From MGBC163016 sp964462135 (lineage in GTDB: Bacteria; Actinomycetota; Coriobacteriia; Coriobacteriales; Eggerthellaceae): DNA of 64,000 bases. Made by a program: the position numbers and the translations under genes. This document shows positions 34,612-42,473 of this stretch, one piece after another; the first letter of the stretch is position 1; the number at the start of each line of letters is the position of its first letter. The notes beneath the pieces are model-generated. The model was not told where the DNA came from, ran no database searches, and saw nothing but the letters and a program-made list of their open reading frames with translations. The stretch covers positions 1 through 64,000 of the forward strand of contig CAYWWK010000006.1 in NCBI GenBank assembly GCA_964462135.1. Reading direction: 5' to 3'.

Positions 34612-35472
34612 ATGGCCATACTGCTCAGGGGAAAGCCTGTTGCTGACGCGATAGGGGAATCCCTCAGACCGCGGATAGCCTCCCTTGCGGAAGCGGGTGT
34701 CACACCAACGCTTGCTATCATCCGCGTGGGTGAGCGTGAGGATGATCTGTCCTATGAGCGTGGAGCGCAGAAGCGGTTCGATGGCTTGGGCTTGAGGATC
34801 AGGCATATCACCTTGGATGAGGCCTGCAGTCAAGATGACTTGATGTGCGCCATTGAGCGCGTCGATGATGATAGGGGCATCCATGGGTGTCTTCTGATGC
34901 GACCGTTGCCGGAGCACCTCGATGAGGCGGCAGCCTGTCAAGCGCTTCATCCTGACAAGGATGTTGACGGTATCACCGAAGGATCCCTGTTCGCCCTGTT
35001 CGCTGGCCAGCGCCGTGGATTCGCACCATGCACCGCCGATGCATGCATCAAACTCCTCGAGCACTATGGCTATCAGCTGGAAGGGGCAGAAGCCACCGTG
35101 GTTGGCAGGAGCATGGTCATCGGCAAGCCTGTTGCCATGCTGCTCTTGAACGCCAATGCGACCGTGCGCATCACGCATACCCGCACCAAAGAGTTGGATG
35201 CGGCCTGTCGACAAGCGGATATCCTCGTCGTGGCTTGCGGGCAGGCACGCGCCATCGGGATGGACGCAGTGCGTACCGGGCAAGTCGTAGTGGACGTGGG
35301 CATCAATTGGGATGCGGAAGATGAGAGGCTTGTGGGAGACGTCGCCTTCGACGAGGTCGAGCCTGTGGTGGATGCCATCACGCCTGTTCCAGGAGGAGTG
35401 GGAAGCGTCACGACTGCCGTCTTGGCTGAGCATGTGGTTACAGCGGCTCAGAACAGCTTGGATCGCCGGTAA
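34612..35472 (+). CDS. folD: Methylene-THF dehydrogenase/cyclohydrolase
   Basis: Bifunctional enzyme of C1 metabolism (5,10-methylene-THF to methenyl-THF to 10-formyl-THF). It is 286 residues, normal length. Motifs are GCLLMRPLPEHLDE, KDVDGITEGSL, TVVGRSMVIGKPVA and the C-terminal PVPGGVGSVTTAVL. The catalytic lysine of the cyclohydrolase (Y...K near 48-54) region reads YERGAQKRF, which fits loosely. It starts 25 bp after the cyclodeaminase gene and is cotranscribed with it; in anaerobes this pair handles formimino groups from histidine or purines. Confidence 0.93.
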   Translation: MAILLRGKPVADAIGESLRPRIASLAEAGVTPTLAIIRVGEREDDLSYERGAQKRFDGLGLRIRHITLDEACSQDDLMCAIERVDDDRGIHGCLLMRPLPEHLDEAAACQALHPDKDVDGITEGSLFALFAGQRRGFAPCTADACIKLLEHYGYQLEGAEATVVGRSMVIGKPVAMLLLNANATVRITHTRTKELDAACRQADILVVACGQARAIGMDAVRTGQVVVDVGINWDAEDERLVGDVAFDEVEPVVDAITPVPGGVGSVTTAVLAEHVVTAAQNSLDRR

Positions 35473-35562
35473 CAACCTAGACGCAAAAGCCCCTTGATGC
35501 TGCTCTTTGGATGGGGAGGCTCCTAGAATCGAAACACCATCCGAGAGATCAAGGAGCTCATC

Positions 35563-36528
35563 ATGTGCACAAGCGTGAGATTTATCGGTGAAGACGGGGC
35601 CATGTATTGGGGCCGCAATCTCGATTGGAATGAGGGCTATGGCCAGTTTCCTCTCATCATGCCCAAAGGCTTCATGGTTAGGCAGGCCTTTGGTCCTGAC
35701 TATGAGAGCAAGTATGCCGCCATCGGCATGAGCGTCGAATATGAAGGTTACCCGCTCTACTTCAATTGCGGAAACGATGCGGGTCTTGCTGTGGGAGGGT
35801 TGAACTTCCCAGGATATGCCCAGTTTGAGAAAGGTCCGGTCAAGGGAAAGACGAACGTCGCTGCCTACGAGATGCCTGCCTGGGTGGCTGCGAACTTCTC
35901 CACGGTGGATGAGGCGGAAGAGGCCCTCAGAAACGTGGCCATCGTCGACCAGCCCATCGCGCCGTCCATGCCGGTGGCCATGCTGCACTGGCATATCGCT
36001 GATGCGAAGCGCAGCATCGTGGTGGAGTACCAGGCCGACGGCATGCACATCTACGAGGACAGCGTGGATGTGCTCACGAATCAGCCACCGTTCCCGTGGC
36101 ATATGGAAAACCTACGCAACTACATGAATTGCAGCGGCCATTGGGCTGGAGAGGTCACGTGGAGCAAGGACACCATGACGCCTTTCGGAACTGGGGCCAC
36201 CATGCGTGGCATCCCGGGGGACACCTATTCCACGTCCCGTTTCGTGAAGGCGGCCTTCATCAACGCCTTCCATCCCACGAAGCGGACGGAGGCTGACAAT
36301 GTCACACGCATGTTCCATACCCTTGGGAACGTGTCATTCGTGGAGGGCTGTGCCCAGATGGCCGACGGTTCCTATGAGATGACCTTGTTCTCTGATTGCT
36401 TCAGCGCCCAGAGCGGCACCTACTATTACAACACCTATGATGATCCGGCTCTGCGCTGTGCGTGCCTGAAGGACTATCAGGATGCCTCTCCGAAAAGCCT
36501 GGTGAAGCCTGAACTGAAGCGGCTGTGA
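35563..36528 (+). CDS. Choloylglycine/bile-salt hydrolase-like Ntn hydrolase
   Basis: 321 residues, the length of bile salt hydrolases. After Met removal Cys2 is the N-terminal nucleophile (MCTSVRF). Arg18 and Asp21 in WGRNLDW, Asn near 173 in LTNQPPFPWH, and Arg226 in SRFVKAAF line up with the catalytic set of conjugated bile acid hydrolases and penicillin V acylases. Activity on glyco- or tauro-conjugated bile salts is thus plausible, but N-acyl-homoserine lactone or penicillin V cannot be excluded. There is no signal peptide, so it is cytoplasmic. It is monocistronic with two terminator hairpins downstream. Confidence 0.88.
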   Translation: MCTSVRFIGEDGAMYWGRNLDWNEGYGQFPLIMPKGFMVRQAFGPDYESKYAAIGMSVEYEGYPLYFNCGNDAGLAVGGLNFPGYAQFEKGPVKGKTNVAAYEMPAWVAANFSTVDEAEEALRNVAIVDQPIAPSMPVAMLHWHIADAKRSIVVEYQADGMHIYEDSVDVLTNQPPFPWHMENLRNYMNCSGHWAGEVTWSKDTMTPFGTGATMRGIPGDTYSTSRFVKAAFINAFHPTKRTEADNVTRMFHTLGNVSFVEGCAQMADGSYEMTLFSDCFSAQSGTYYYNTYDDPALRCACLKDYQDASPKSLVKPELKRL

Positions 36529-36557
36529 TCCGTCAAGCGCCCAGCAGGTTGAGGTGG

Positions 36558-36588
36558 TACGGGTGAATTCGTGATGAATTCACCCGTA
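36558..36588. terminator. Strong hairpin terminator
   Basis: A perfect 13-bp inverted repeat (TACGGGTGAATTC / GAATTCACCCGTA) with a 5-nt loop between the convergent Ntn-hydrolase and pspA genes. It lacks a long T run, but a second hairpin follows. Confidence 0.6.
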
Positions 36589-36596
36589 CTATACGG

Positions 36597-36635
36597 AAGA
36601 TGACCCCGGAGCATCTCGGTTCCGGGGTCGTCTTT
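36597..36635 (+). terminator. Rho-independent terminator
   Basis: GACCCCGGA / TCCGGGGTC stem, extendable with AAGA/TCTT flanks and one wobble pair, followed by a short T run. It closes the hydrolase unit and can also block read-through from the convergent pspA operon. Confidence 0.7.
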
Positions 36636-36656
36636 GAAAACGGGAAGAGATGGGTG

Positions 36657-37343
36657 TCAGGCCATGCCCATCTCGGACTTGAGTCTGGCCAGGTCATCTT
36701 CGACGCTGGCATCCACACCCATCGATTCATACTTCTTCTCAAGCTCTTCGGTTTCGCTTGCAGGCTTCTCGTTGAGCTGGCTCATGGCATTGGCCTTGTC
36801 CAGCATGGCATCGGTCTTCGCCTCCATGCGTTCGAAGGCGCTCATGGCCCCCTCGGCCTTGTCGGCTCCGGAGGTCATCTTGTTGACCTTCTCCTGGGTT
36901 TTCGCCACCGCAGCCTTCGCCTTGATGACTTCCTTGCGTTCTTGAAGGGTCTCGATGTCGCTGACCAGCTTGTCATGCATCTGTCGCATCTTGGAGGCAT
37001 TTTCGGTGGCAGCTGCATAGGCGGTCTGCAGGCCTTCGTTCTTGCCTTCCAGTTCCTGCTTCTTCTTTAGGAACACGCGGGCATCATCCTCGTTGCCAGC
37101 GGCCAATGCCTTGCGTGCCAGTTCCTCGTACTTGTCAATGTCCTTCGTGTTCTCTTCCACCAGTCGCTTGCACCGGGCCTCTTCGGCCATGACGCCAGCA
37201 GTGGCTTCCTTGACCTCAGCAAGGCTTTCGGTCAGATCGCGCATGTACTGTTCGATCATCTTCGAGGGATCCTCGGCTCGATCGAGCAGTTCGTTGATGT
37301 TCGCTTTGACGATGGTGGTGAAGCGATCGAGTATTCCTGCCAT
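36657..37343 (-). CDS. PspA/IM30 (Vipp1) family envelope-stress protein
   Basis: 228 residues, almost entirely alpha-helical coiled coil. It begins MAGILDRFTTIVKANINELLDRAEDP, the N-terminal amphipathic helix of PspA/IM30, and continues with the YMRDLTESLAEVKEATA stretch. It is a peripheral cytoplasmic protein that oligomerises on damaged membrane as an ESCRT-III-like scaffold. ATG 37343 is chosen because AGGAG is 6 bp upstream; ATG 37349 abuts it. It lies 103 bp downstream of a Gly-rich TPM-type membrane protein on the same strand. Confidence 0.93.
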   Translation of the reverse strand: MAGILDRFTTIVKANINELLDRAEDPSKMIEQYMRDLTESLAEVKEATAGVMAEEARCKRLVEENTKDIDKYEELARKALAAGNEDDARVFLKKKQELEGKNEGLQTAYAAATENASKMRQMHDKLVSDIETLQERKEVIKAKAAVAKTQEKVNKMTSGADKAEGAMSAFERMEAKTDAMLDKANAMSQLNEKPASETEELEKKYESMGVDASVEDDLARLKSEMGMA

Positions 37344-37446
37344 GGTCATCTCCTGTTCCTTTGACGTGCGCTTGATTGCGCATCGTGGTCTGGTGGACTG
37401 ATGCGTCCATTGTGATTCAATCGGACGGGTTCATTGATGGGCAGCA

Positions 37447-38658
37447 TCAAGCTTTATCCGATTCGTCACCGTTGTACTTTCGCTCCAGCTCTTCCAGAGC
37501 ATCGTCTCCGAACTTCTCGAAGGTGCTGGGAACATCATGGGGAGGGGAAACGGCGTCCTTATCATCAAGGGCAGTACGTGAGTTCTCGTATTCCTTCGCC
37601 AGTTGCTCGACGCTCTCATCTTCGAACCTCTCAAGTGGCGTGCTGAGGATCTCCTGCTGGCGCTTCTGCTCCCTTTCCTGGGCCTCCCGTCGGCGCTTGA
37701 GGACGAGAGCCACGATGATGGCAACGATGACGATGCCCGCTACCACGGCACCCGCGATGAACTTCGGTGTTGAGCGAGCCACGTCAGTGGTCATGATGCG
37801 ATCAGCCGTCTCTCGGTAGGTGTTGGCGAATATCTCGGTTTCCGTGAGATCCCAGTCGTCGTAGTTGATGGAGAGGTATTCGCCGAAGATGCTCAAAGCC
37901 TCAGCATCCATGACTGCCTTTGCCTGGGCGCCCACGAAGTATCCTGCGTTGAAGCGTCCGGTGCCGTCATCGCAGAACACCAGCACGAAGTGAGATCCAT
38001 CATCCCCGAAGTGGTTCTCGTAGTAATCGCTTGCCTGTTGAGTCAGAGCCTCTTGGGAGGTCAGCTGTCCGTTGGGGAGGATGATGAGATAGGGGACCAC
38101 ACCGGTGTCCAAGCAGAATTGCCTCATGGCCCGATCAAGTTCCTTCGGATTCTCTATCCAATCCCCGCTGTCATCTTGAAAGTACCCCGTATCCTGCACC
38201 ACGCCCAAGGGAAGGGCCGTGCGTTCCACCGTTGAGGAACTCTTGGTCTCTCCACTGCCAGAACCGAAATCAAGAAGCGCTGAGAGAAGACCTACCAGCA
38301 GCACAGCGCAGATGAGGACGATGATGGTGGCGAGGCATCCCGATGAGCCCTTTTGGCCTCCCGATGGTCCGTCTGGGCGAGGGTCTGGCGAAGAGGGCAT
38401 CTGCGGTGGGGGATAGCTGCCGCCACCGCCCCGAGAGCCGCCAAGGAGGTTGCCCAGCAGGAAGCCTCCGAGAAAACCGCCGCCTCCCGAAGAGTGACCA
38501 GTGGGCATGCCGCCTGAGCGGCCACCACCGAACCCGCCGAATCCACCATGGGAGCGCCCGCCGGTTCCTCCGGAGAAGCCGCCACCAATACCGCCTCCGC
38601 CAGAGAAACCGCCCCCGAATCCACCGCCGAAGCCGCCGCCTCCACCTGAACGTCCCAT
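37447..38658 (-). CDS. Gly-rich TPM-domain-like membrane protein
   Basis: 403 residues. A ~75-residue Gly/Ser/Phe-rich start (repeats of GGGFGGGF type) is followed by a hydrophilic linker and TM1 (~106-128). An extracytoplasmic TPM-like domain comes next (~150-280; VVPYLIILPNGQLTSQEALTQQ, then HFVLVFCDDGTGRFNAGYFVG), then TM2 (~300-322) and a basic then acidic cytoplasmic tail. TPM proteins are often paired with PspA in envelope maintenance, as here. The Gly-rich tract is unusual in being N-terminal. The ATG follows GGAGG by ~9 bp. Confidence 0.75.
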   Translation of the reverse strand: MGRSGGGGGFGGGFGGGFSGGGGIGGGFSGGTGGRSHGGFGGFGGGRSGGMPTGHSSGGGGFLGGFLLGNLLGGSRGGGGSYPPPQMPSSPDPRPDGPSGGQKGSSGCLATIIVLICAVLLVGLLSALLDFGSGSGETKSSSTVERTALPLGVVQDTGYFQDDSGDWIENPKELDRAMRQFCLDTGVVPYLIILPNGQLTSQEALTQQASDYYENHFGDDGSHFVLVFCDDGTGRFNAGYFVGAQAKAVMDAEALSIFGEYLSINYDDWDLTETEIFANTYRETADRIMTTDVARSTPKFIAGAVVAGIVIVAIIVALVLKRRREAQEREQKRQQEILSTPLERFEDESVEQLAKEYENSRTALDDKDAVSPPHDVPSTFEKFGDDALEELERKYNGDESDKA

Positions 38659-38919
38659 GAGGAGATCTCCTCCCTTTTGATTGCAGGGTTGCTTGGCGGG
38701 TTCACCGGTCCTCCATCTGCAGCCATGGTGACAGGCAAGCAGCCCTGTTCGCTCTTCCATCCATCATATCCGATGGACCAGTGCCTGGACGCAGAGTATG
38801 GAAGGAAGTCCCATTCGCGCTGCCAAGCCATTGTCTGGCACGCTATCACTCATGCATATGCGCTGAGGCAGTCATGGGCCATCCGTTACAGATCTGAGTG
38901 CTGGAGGACCGCGCTGTTC

Positions 38920-39351
38920 CTAGTGCCTGCGCTCGGCACGATAGCGACTGAGTGCCTCATCAAGGTTTCGGGAAGATCGTCGATAGTACAGGGTGTATGC
39001 GACCGTCATGAGAGCCAGTATGGCCAAGTAGATGAGGGTGAATGTCCCCCAAGCGCCCAGATCGTCCGTGGGCAGCCACTGCCCCAGATAGGCGCACAGC
39101 GCCAGTACGACGAAGGCGGTCAGGCCAAAGCCCAGCACGCGTCCAGGATAGGCAAGACGCTTCAAAATGCGGTTCGTGAACCAGAACGACTGAAGGATGG
39201 CGAGACACACGCAGCCTATGAGCAGCGTTATGGTGACGAGCAGTCCGTATTCAGGTCCCGCGAAGATGAGCCCGAAAATGGTCCAGATGGTCATGGAGCA
39301 GGTGAAGATCACGCATCCACCTACCAGAGTCTTCTTGATGAGGTTAGACAT
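38920..39351 (-). CDS. DUF3021 membrane protein
   Basis: 143 residues with four TM helices and a short basic C-terminal tail (YYRRSSRNLDEALSRYRAE). DUF3021 proteins are encoded next to LytTR regulators and are thought to modulate them, as in this case: the LytTR gene is 90 bp upstream on the same strand. The start is ATG 39351, which has GGGAG at good spacing. Confidence 0.82.
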   Translation of the reverse strand: MSNLIKKTLVGGCVIFTCSMTIWTIFGLIFAGPEYGLLVTITLLIGCVCLAILQSFWFTNRILKRLAYPGRVLGFGLTAFVVLALCAYLGQWLPTDDLGAWGTFTLIYLAILALMTVAYTLYYRRSSRNLDEALSRYRAERRH

Positions 39352-39441
39352 GATGGCTCCCTTCTTCATTCACTTTCACATCAAAGGCTTCCTACGAGCC
39401 GATTTCAAATCCTGTCATTCGATATGTCCCGTCGTGCATCC

Positions 39442-39879
39442 TCACAATCCGATCTTCTGCTTGATGGCAGGTGCATAGCGTCGGGAAGCGATGAGATGCT
39501 CTCCATTCGTCAGGATCAGCTCCAATCGTGCATTGGAGAAGGGTCTCAGCGCATGTACGTGATCGAAGTTCACGATCAGCGATTTCGTCGCACGGATGAA
39601 TTCCGTGTCAGCCAGTGCCTCTTCAGCCTCATAGAGACGAAGGTGGCTTTCCAGCACGGCATCTTCGGTATAGAGGAATGTGCGATTGTCAACGGTTTCG
39701 ATGTAGAGGACTTCGCCAATGGGGATGATGAGGGTCTCTCCGTCAATATTCCCGGCAAGCTTCTGATCGCAGGCATTCACGGCGGCAAGGATGGTGCGGA
39801 CGCGGTCATTAACGGAGGGGCAGAGGATATGGACCTCTATTCCCGGAATGCGTGCGTGCTCCTCTACGCTGACCTTCAT
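39442..39879 (-). CDS. LytTR-family transcriptional regulator
   Basis: 145 residues. A short N-terminal part (~1-45) is followed by a complete LytTR DNA-binding domain (~50-145), with IPIGEVLYIETVDNRTFLYT, FIRATKSLIVNFDHVHALRP and the C-terminal LTNGEHLIASRRYAPAIKQ. There is no receiver domain. In LytTR-DUF3021 pairs the membrane protein is thought to hold the regulator inactive. AAAGG lies upstream of ATG 39879. It may control itself and the downstream TPM-pspA pair. Confidence 0.88.
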   Translation of the reverse strand: MKVSVEEHARIPGIEVHILCPSVNDRVRTILAAVNACDQKLAGNIDGETLIIPIGEVLYIETVDNRTFLYTEDAVLESHLRLYEAEEALADTEFIRATKSLIVNFDHVHALRPFSNARLELILTNGEHLIASRRYAPAIKQKIGL

Positions 39880-40206
39880 GAATCGCCTTTCGCTTCGTTG
39901 GGGGGGAGTACATCCCCGCCTTTCAATGAGATGTCGACCAGTGTGCCAAGGATGCATCTACACAGCAAGAGGAAAGCTCTCATCCTGCATGAGGGCTCCA
40001 CCAAGTTGCATGCCTGCGGCCCAGGGGTGCGCCCGTCCAGATGAGGGTATCTCCCTCGTAACGTGGGTCATCCGCCGTAGCGCAGGTCGTCCGCGAAGCG
40101 GCGGTCTGCCCTCACCCGGGAACAACTCCGCGGCAACGCAAGCCGCATGCTTCGCATGACGGCTTCCGCTACAAGGAATGGCTTCCGCCGCGAGGGACAG
40201 CTTCGT
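39880..40206. other. Divergent intergenic region with palindromes
   Basis: About 330 bp between the LytTR gene (minus) and the FMN/Fe-S operon (plus). It contains dispersed palindromic units (40077-40172) and no supported gene. Confidence 0.5.
40077..40172. repeat. Dispersed palindromic repeat pair
   Basis: Unit 40077-40111 is almost identical to 29436-29470 (GTAGCGCAGGTCGTCCGCGA, then AGCGGCGGTCTGCCC). Unit ~40139-40172 is GCAAGCCGCATGC-TTC-GCATGACGGC, then TTCCGCTAC, ending in the GCTAC edge. Confidence 0.75.
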
Positions 40207-40235
40207 TTGACAATACTTTGATATAAAAGTATTCT
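40207..40235 (+). promoter_or_regulatory. Promoter with embedded operator
   Basis: A perfect TTGACA, a 17-bp spacer and TATTCT lie ~99 bp upstream of the FMN/Fe-S gene. An 8-bp inverted repeat AATACTTT-N6-AAAGTATT (40212-40233) sits between and over the promoter hexamers, a typical MarR-type operator geometry. The second gene of the operon encodes a MarR regulator. Confidence 0.75.
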
Positions 40236-40333
40236 GTATATGATTTGAGATCAAAGCAATAAGCATCGGGGCAATGATCCGAAGGTATGTCGAAGGGCAA
40301 TGCCTTGGAAATGAAGGGGAGAGGAGAGTCGCC

Positions 40334-41008
40334 ATGTTGTCCATCAGAGAGGTCTATGAACTGTTCGAAGAGGTTGGATGCTGCAGCTTCGCCACGCTTG
40401 ACGGACGGGGCGGCGTGGATTCACGGATAGCCCATTTCTTCGCCTATGATGAGGAGGGTCTGTACCTGCGCACCATGTCAGGCAAGCCGTTCTATCACCA
40501 GATGACAGAAGGGGGCAAGCTGAGTGTTTGCGGTGAGCACACGGAGGCTCCCTGCACTTGGGATGAGGAGAACATGCCCCACTTCCAGCCGGGATACATG
40601 GTGCGCATGAGTGGGGATGTGCGGGTGCTCACTCCTGAGGAGACCCAGAGGCACATCCAAGAGGATCCGCGCTTCGCCGTGGCTGAGTATGATATGAGGA
40701 AGTATCCTGAGACCGTCGTGCTGGTGCTCCATCACGCATGGGGCGAGTTGTACCAGTATGACTTCAATATGGTGCACATGGACCACAAGGTGCTGCGCGA
40801 GCGGTTCTGTTGGGGAGGTGCGGAATTCGTCGATGCGGGATTCCATATCACCGACGACTGCATCGAATGCGGCGCCTGTGCAAACGCCTGTACGCATAAG
40901 GCCATTGTTCCGGGCAGCCCCTATCGCATCCGTGGTTCATGGTGCGACGAATGCGGCAACTGCCACCATGCGTGTCCCGTTGGGGCGGTGGTGGAAAAGG
41001 CGGAATAG
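40334..41008 (+). CDS. FMN-binding (PNPOx-like) protein with ferredoxin domain
   Basis: 224 residues. Residues ~1-150 form a pyridoxamine-5'-phosphate-oxidase-like split barrel (VGCCSFATLDGRGGVDSRI; YLRTMSGKPFYHQM). Residues ~170-222 carry two 4Fe-4S motifs (CIECGACANACTHKA; CDECGNCHHACPVGA). It is a putative flavin/Fe-S electron carrier or reductase, cytoplasmic. ATG 40334 follows GAGGAG. It is the first gene of an operon with marR, a binding protein, a permease and an ATP-grasp ligase. Its substrate is unknown. Confidence 0.87.
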   Translation: MLSIREVYELFEEVGCCSFATLDGRGGVDSRIAHFFAYDEEGLYLRTMSGKPFYHQMTEGGKLSVCGEHTEAPCTWDEENMPHFQPGYMVRMSGDVRVLTPEETQRHIQEDPRFAVAEYDMRKYPETVVLVLHHAWGELYQYDFNMVHMDHKVLRERFCWGGAEFVDAGFHITDDCIECGACANACTHKAIVPGSPYRIRGSWCDECGNCHHACPVGAVVEKAE

Positions 41009-41067
41009 GGACGAAGGCATCTGGCCAGTTGGCTCAACAAGGCATGTATCCGAAACGAGGGGAAAGG

Positions 41068-41562
41068 ATGACCATGGTGCGAGATGGACTCTCAGACATC
41101 CAAGCATTCACTGAAACCGATTTCGTCAGCAGCCTATCCCGAACTTTGGCAGCGGCGAATGGATTCATCATCCAGCAGATGCACGAGCGGGGCATGAAGG
41201 GCCTCGTCCCCTCCCATGGGGACATCCTCATGGTGCTCTTTGCTCAAAAGACCTTGACCATGCAGGCGCTTGCTGGGAGGATCAACCGTGACCCTTCCAC
41301 AGTGACTGCGCTGGTGAAGAAGCTCGTCAGGGAGGGGTATGTTGAGACATCCAAGAGCGAAGTTGATCATCGGGTGACTGAGGTGCGCTTGAGTGCTCAA
41401 GGGAAGGCTCTGAAGAAGGACTTCGAGAGTATATCCGCTTCGCTGGTTCAAACCCAAATGCAGGGAGTGGAGCTGAAGGATTTCGAGATCACGTGCAAGA
41501 CGCTGAATCATATCCGTGAGAATTTCGTGCAGGTATCGAAGGAAGGAAGAGGAGAACGATGA
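41068..41562 (+). CDS. MarR-family transcriptional regulator
   Basis: 164-residue winged-helix dimer regulator: ALAGRINRDPSTVTALVKKLVREGYVE is the recognition segment and SEVDHRVTEVRLSAQG the wing. It probably binds the inverted repeat in the promoter at 40207-40235 and represses its own operon. AAAGG precedes the ATG. The stop overlaps the start of the binding-protein gene (ATGA). Confidence 0.92.
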   Translation: MTMVRDGLSDIQAFTETDFVSSLSRTLAAANGFIIQQMHERGMKGLVPSHGDILMVLFAQKTLTMQALAGRINRDPSTVTALVKKLVREGYVETSKSEVDHRVTEVRLSAQGKALKKDFESISASLVQTQMQGVELKDFEITCKTLNHIRENFVQVSKEGRGER

Positions 41563-42428
41563 CGCAGAGGATGGGAATGAGAGGAACGTTTAGGGCGGAG
41601 AAGGTGATCGGGCTGGCCATCGCGCTGCTCGCCTGCGTCGCTGCGATCGGAATGGCTGGATGCAGCGCGCAACAGTCCCAGCCAGAGGGTGCATCTGGCG
41701 ACAAGCCCGTGCTCACCGTGGCAATGGAGCTTGCCTATCCGCCTTTCGAGACCAAGGATGAAGCGGGCAACCCTGAAGGCATAGCCGTTGACTTCATGCA
41801 GGACTTCGCGAATGCCTACGGGTATGACCTCGTGGTGGAGAACACGGCTTGGGATGGACTCATTCCATCGCTTCAAACCGACAAGGCCGATTGCGTGATC
41901 AGTTCCATGACCATCACCGAAGAGCGCAAGGAGGCGGTGGATTTCTCCGCCCCCTATGCCATGGCGCAACTGGCCATCCTGGCGAATGCGGATTCTGGGA
42001 TAGGCTCAGTGGATGATCTGAACCAGCCAGGGAGGAAGGTGGCGGTGAAGACGGGTTCCACAGGAGATGTCTATGCCACCAAGAATCTGACCCAAGCTGA
42101 TATCATTCGCCTGGCCGATGAGAGCGCCTGCGTGACGGAGGTCGTGCAGGGCAAGGCCGATGGCTTTCTCTACGATCAGTTGACCATCTATCGCAACAAC
42201 CTTGCCAATCCTGACACCACGGAAGCGGTGTTCATCCCCTTCCAAGACCCCGAGGAATGGGGAATCGCGGTGAAGAAGGGCGATACCGAACTGCTGGATC
42301 AGCTGAATGCATTCATCGCCCAGTCAAAAGAGGATGGCGAATTCGATAGACTGACAGAGAAGTATCTGGCAGAGGAGAAGAAGGCCTTCGATGAGCATTC
42401 CTTCAAGTGGTTCTTCGATTTCGAGTAA
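41559..42428 (+). CDS. Amino-acid ABC transporter substrate-binding lipoprotein
   Basis: 289 residues. The N-terminal signal ends in a lipobox (IGMAGC, Cys35), so it is a lipoprotein on the outer face of the membrane. It then has the SBP_bac_3 fold: ELAYPPFETKDEAGNPEGIAVD and DGLIPSLQTDKADCVISSMTITEERK, typical of polar amino-acid binders. It overlaps marR by 4 bp and is followed by its permease. Confidence 0.92.
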   Translation: MTQRMGMRGTFRAEKVIGLAIALLACVAAIGMAGCSAQQSQPEGASGDKPVLTVAMELAYPPFETKDEAGNPEGIAVDFMQDFANAYGYDLVVENTAWDGLIPSLQTDKADCVISSMTITEERKEAVDFSAPYAMAQLAILANADSGIGSVDDLNQPGRKVAVKTGSTGDVYATKNLTQADIIRLADESACVTEVVQGKADGFLYDQLTIYRNNLANPDTTEAVFIPFQDPEEWGIAVKKGDTELLDQLNAFIAQSKEDGEFDRLTEKYLAEEKKAFDEHSFKWFFDFE

Positions 42429-42473
42429 GGGTTCACTGAGAGCATCGGTTGATTGCGGACGGAGATGCTTGTG

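Noticed and set aside
38677..40044. 455-codon plus-strand open frame
   Set aside because: It runs antisense to the DUF3021 and LytTR genes, both with clear motifs and ribosome sites.
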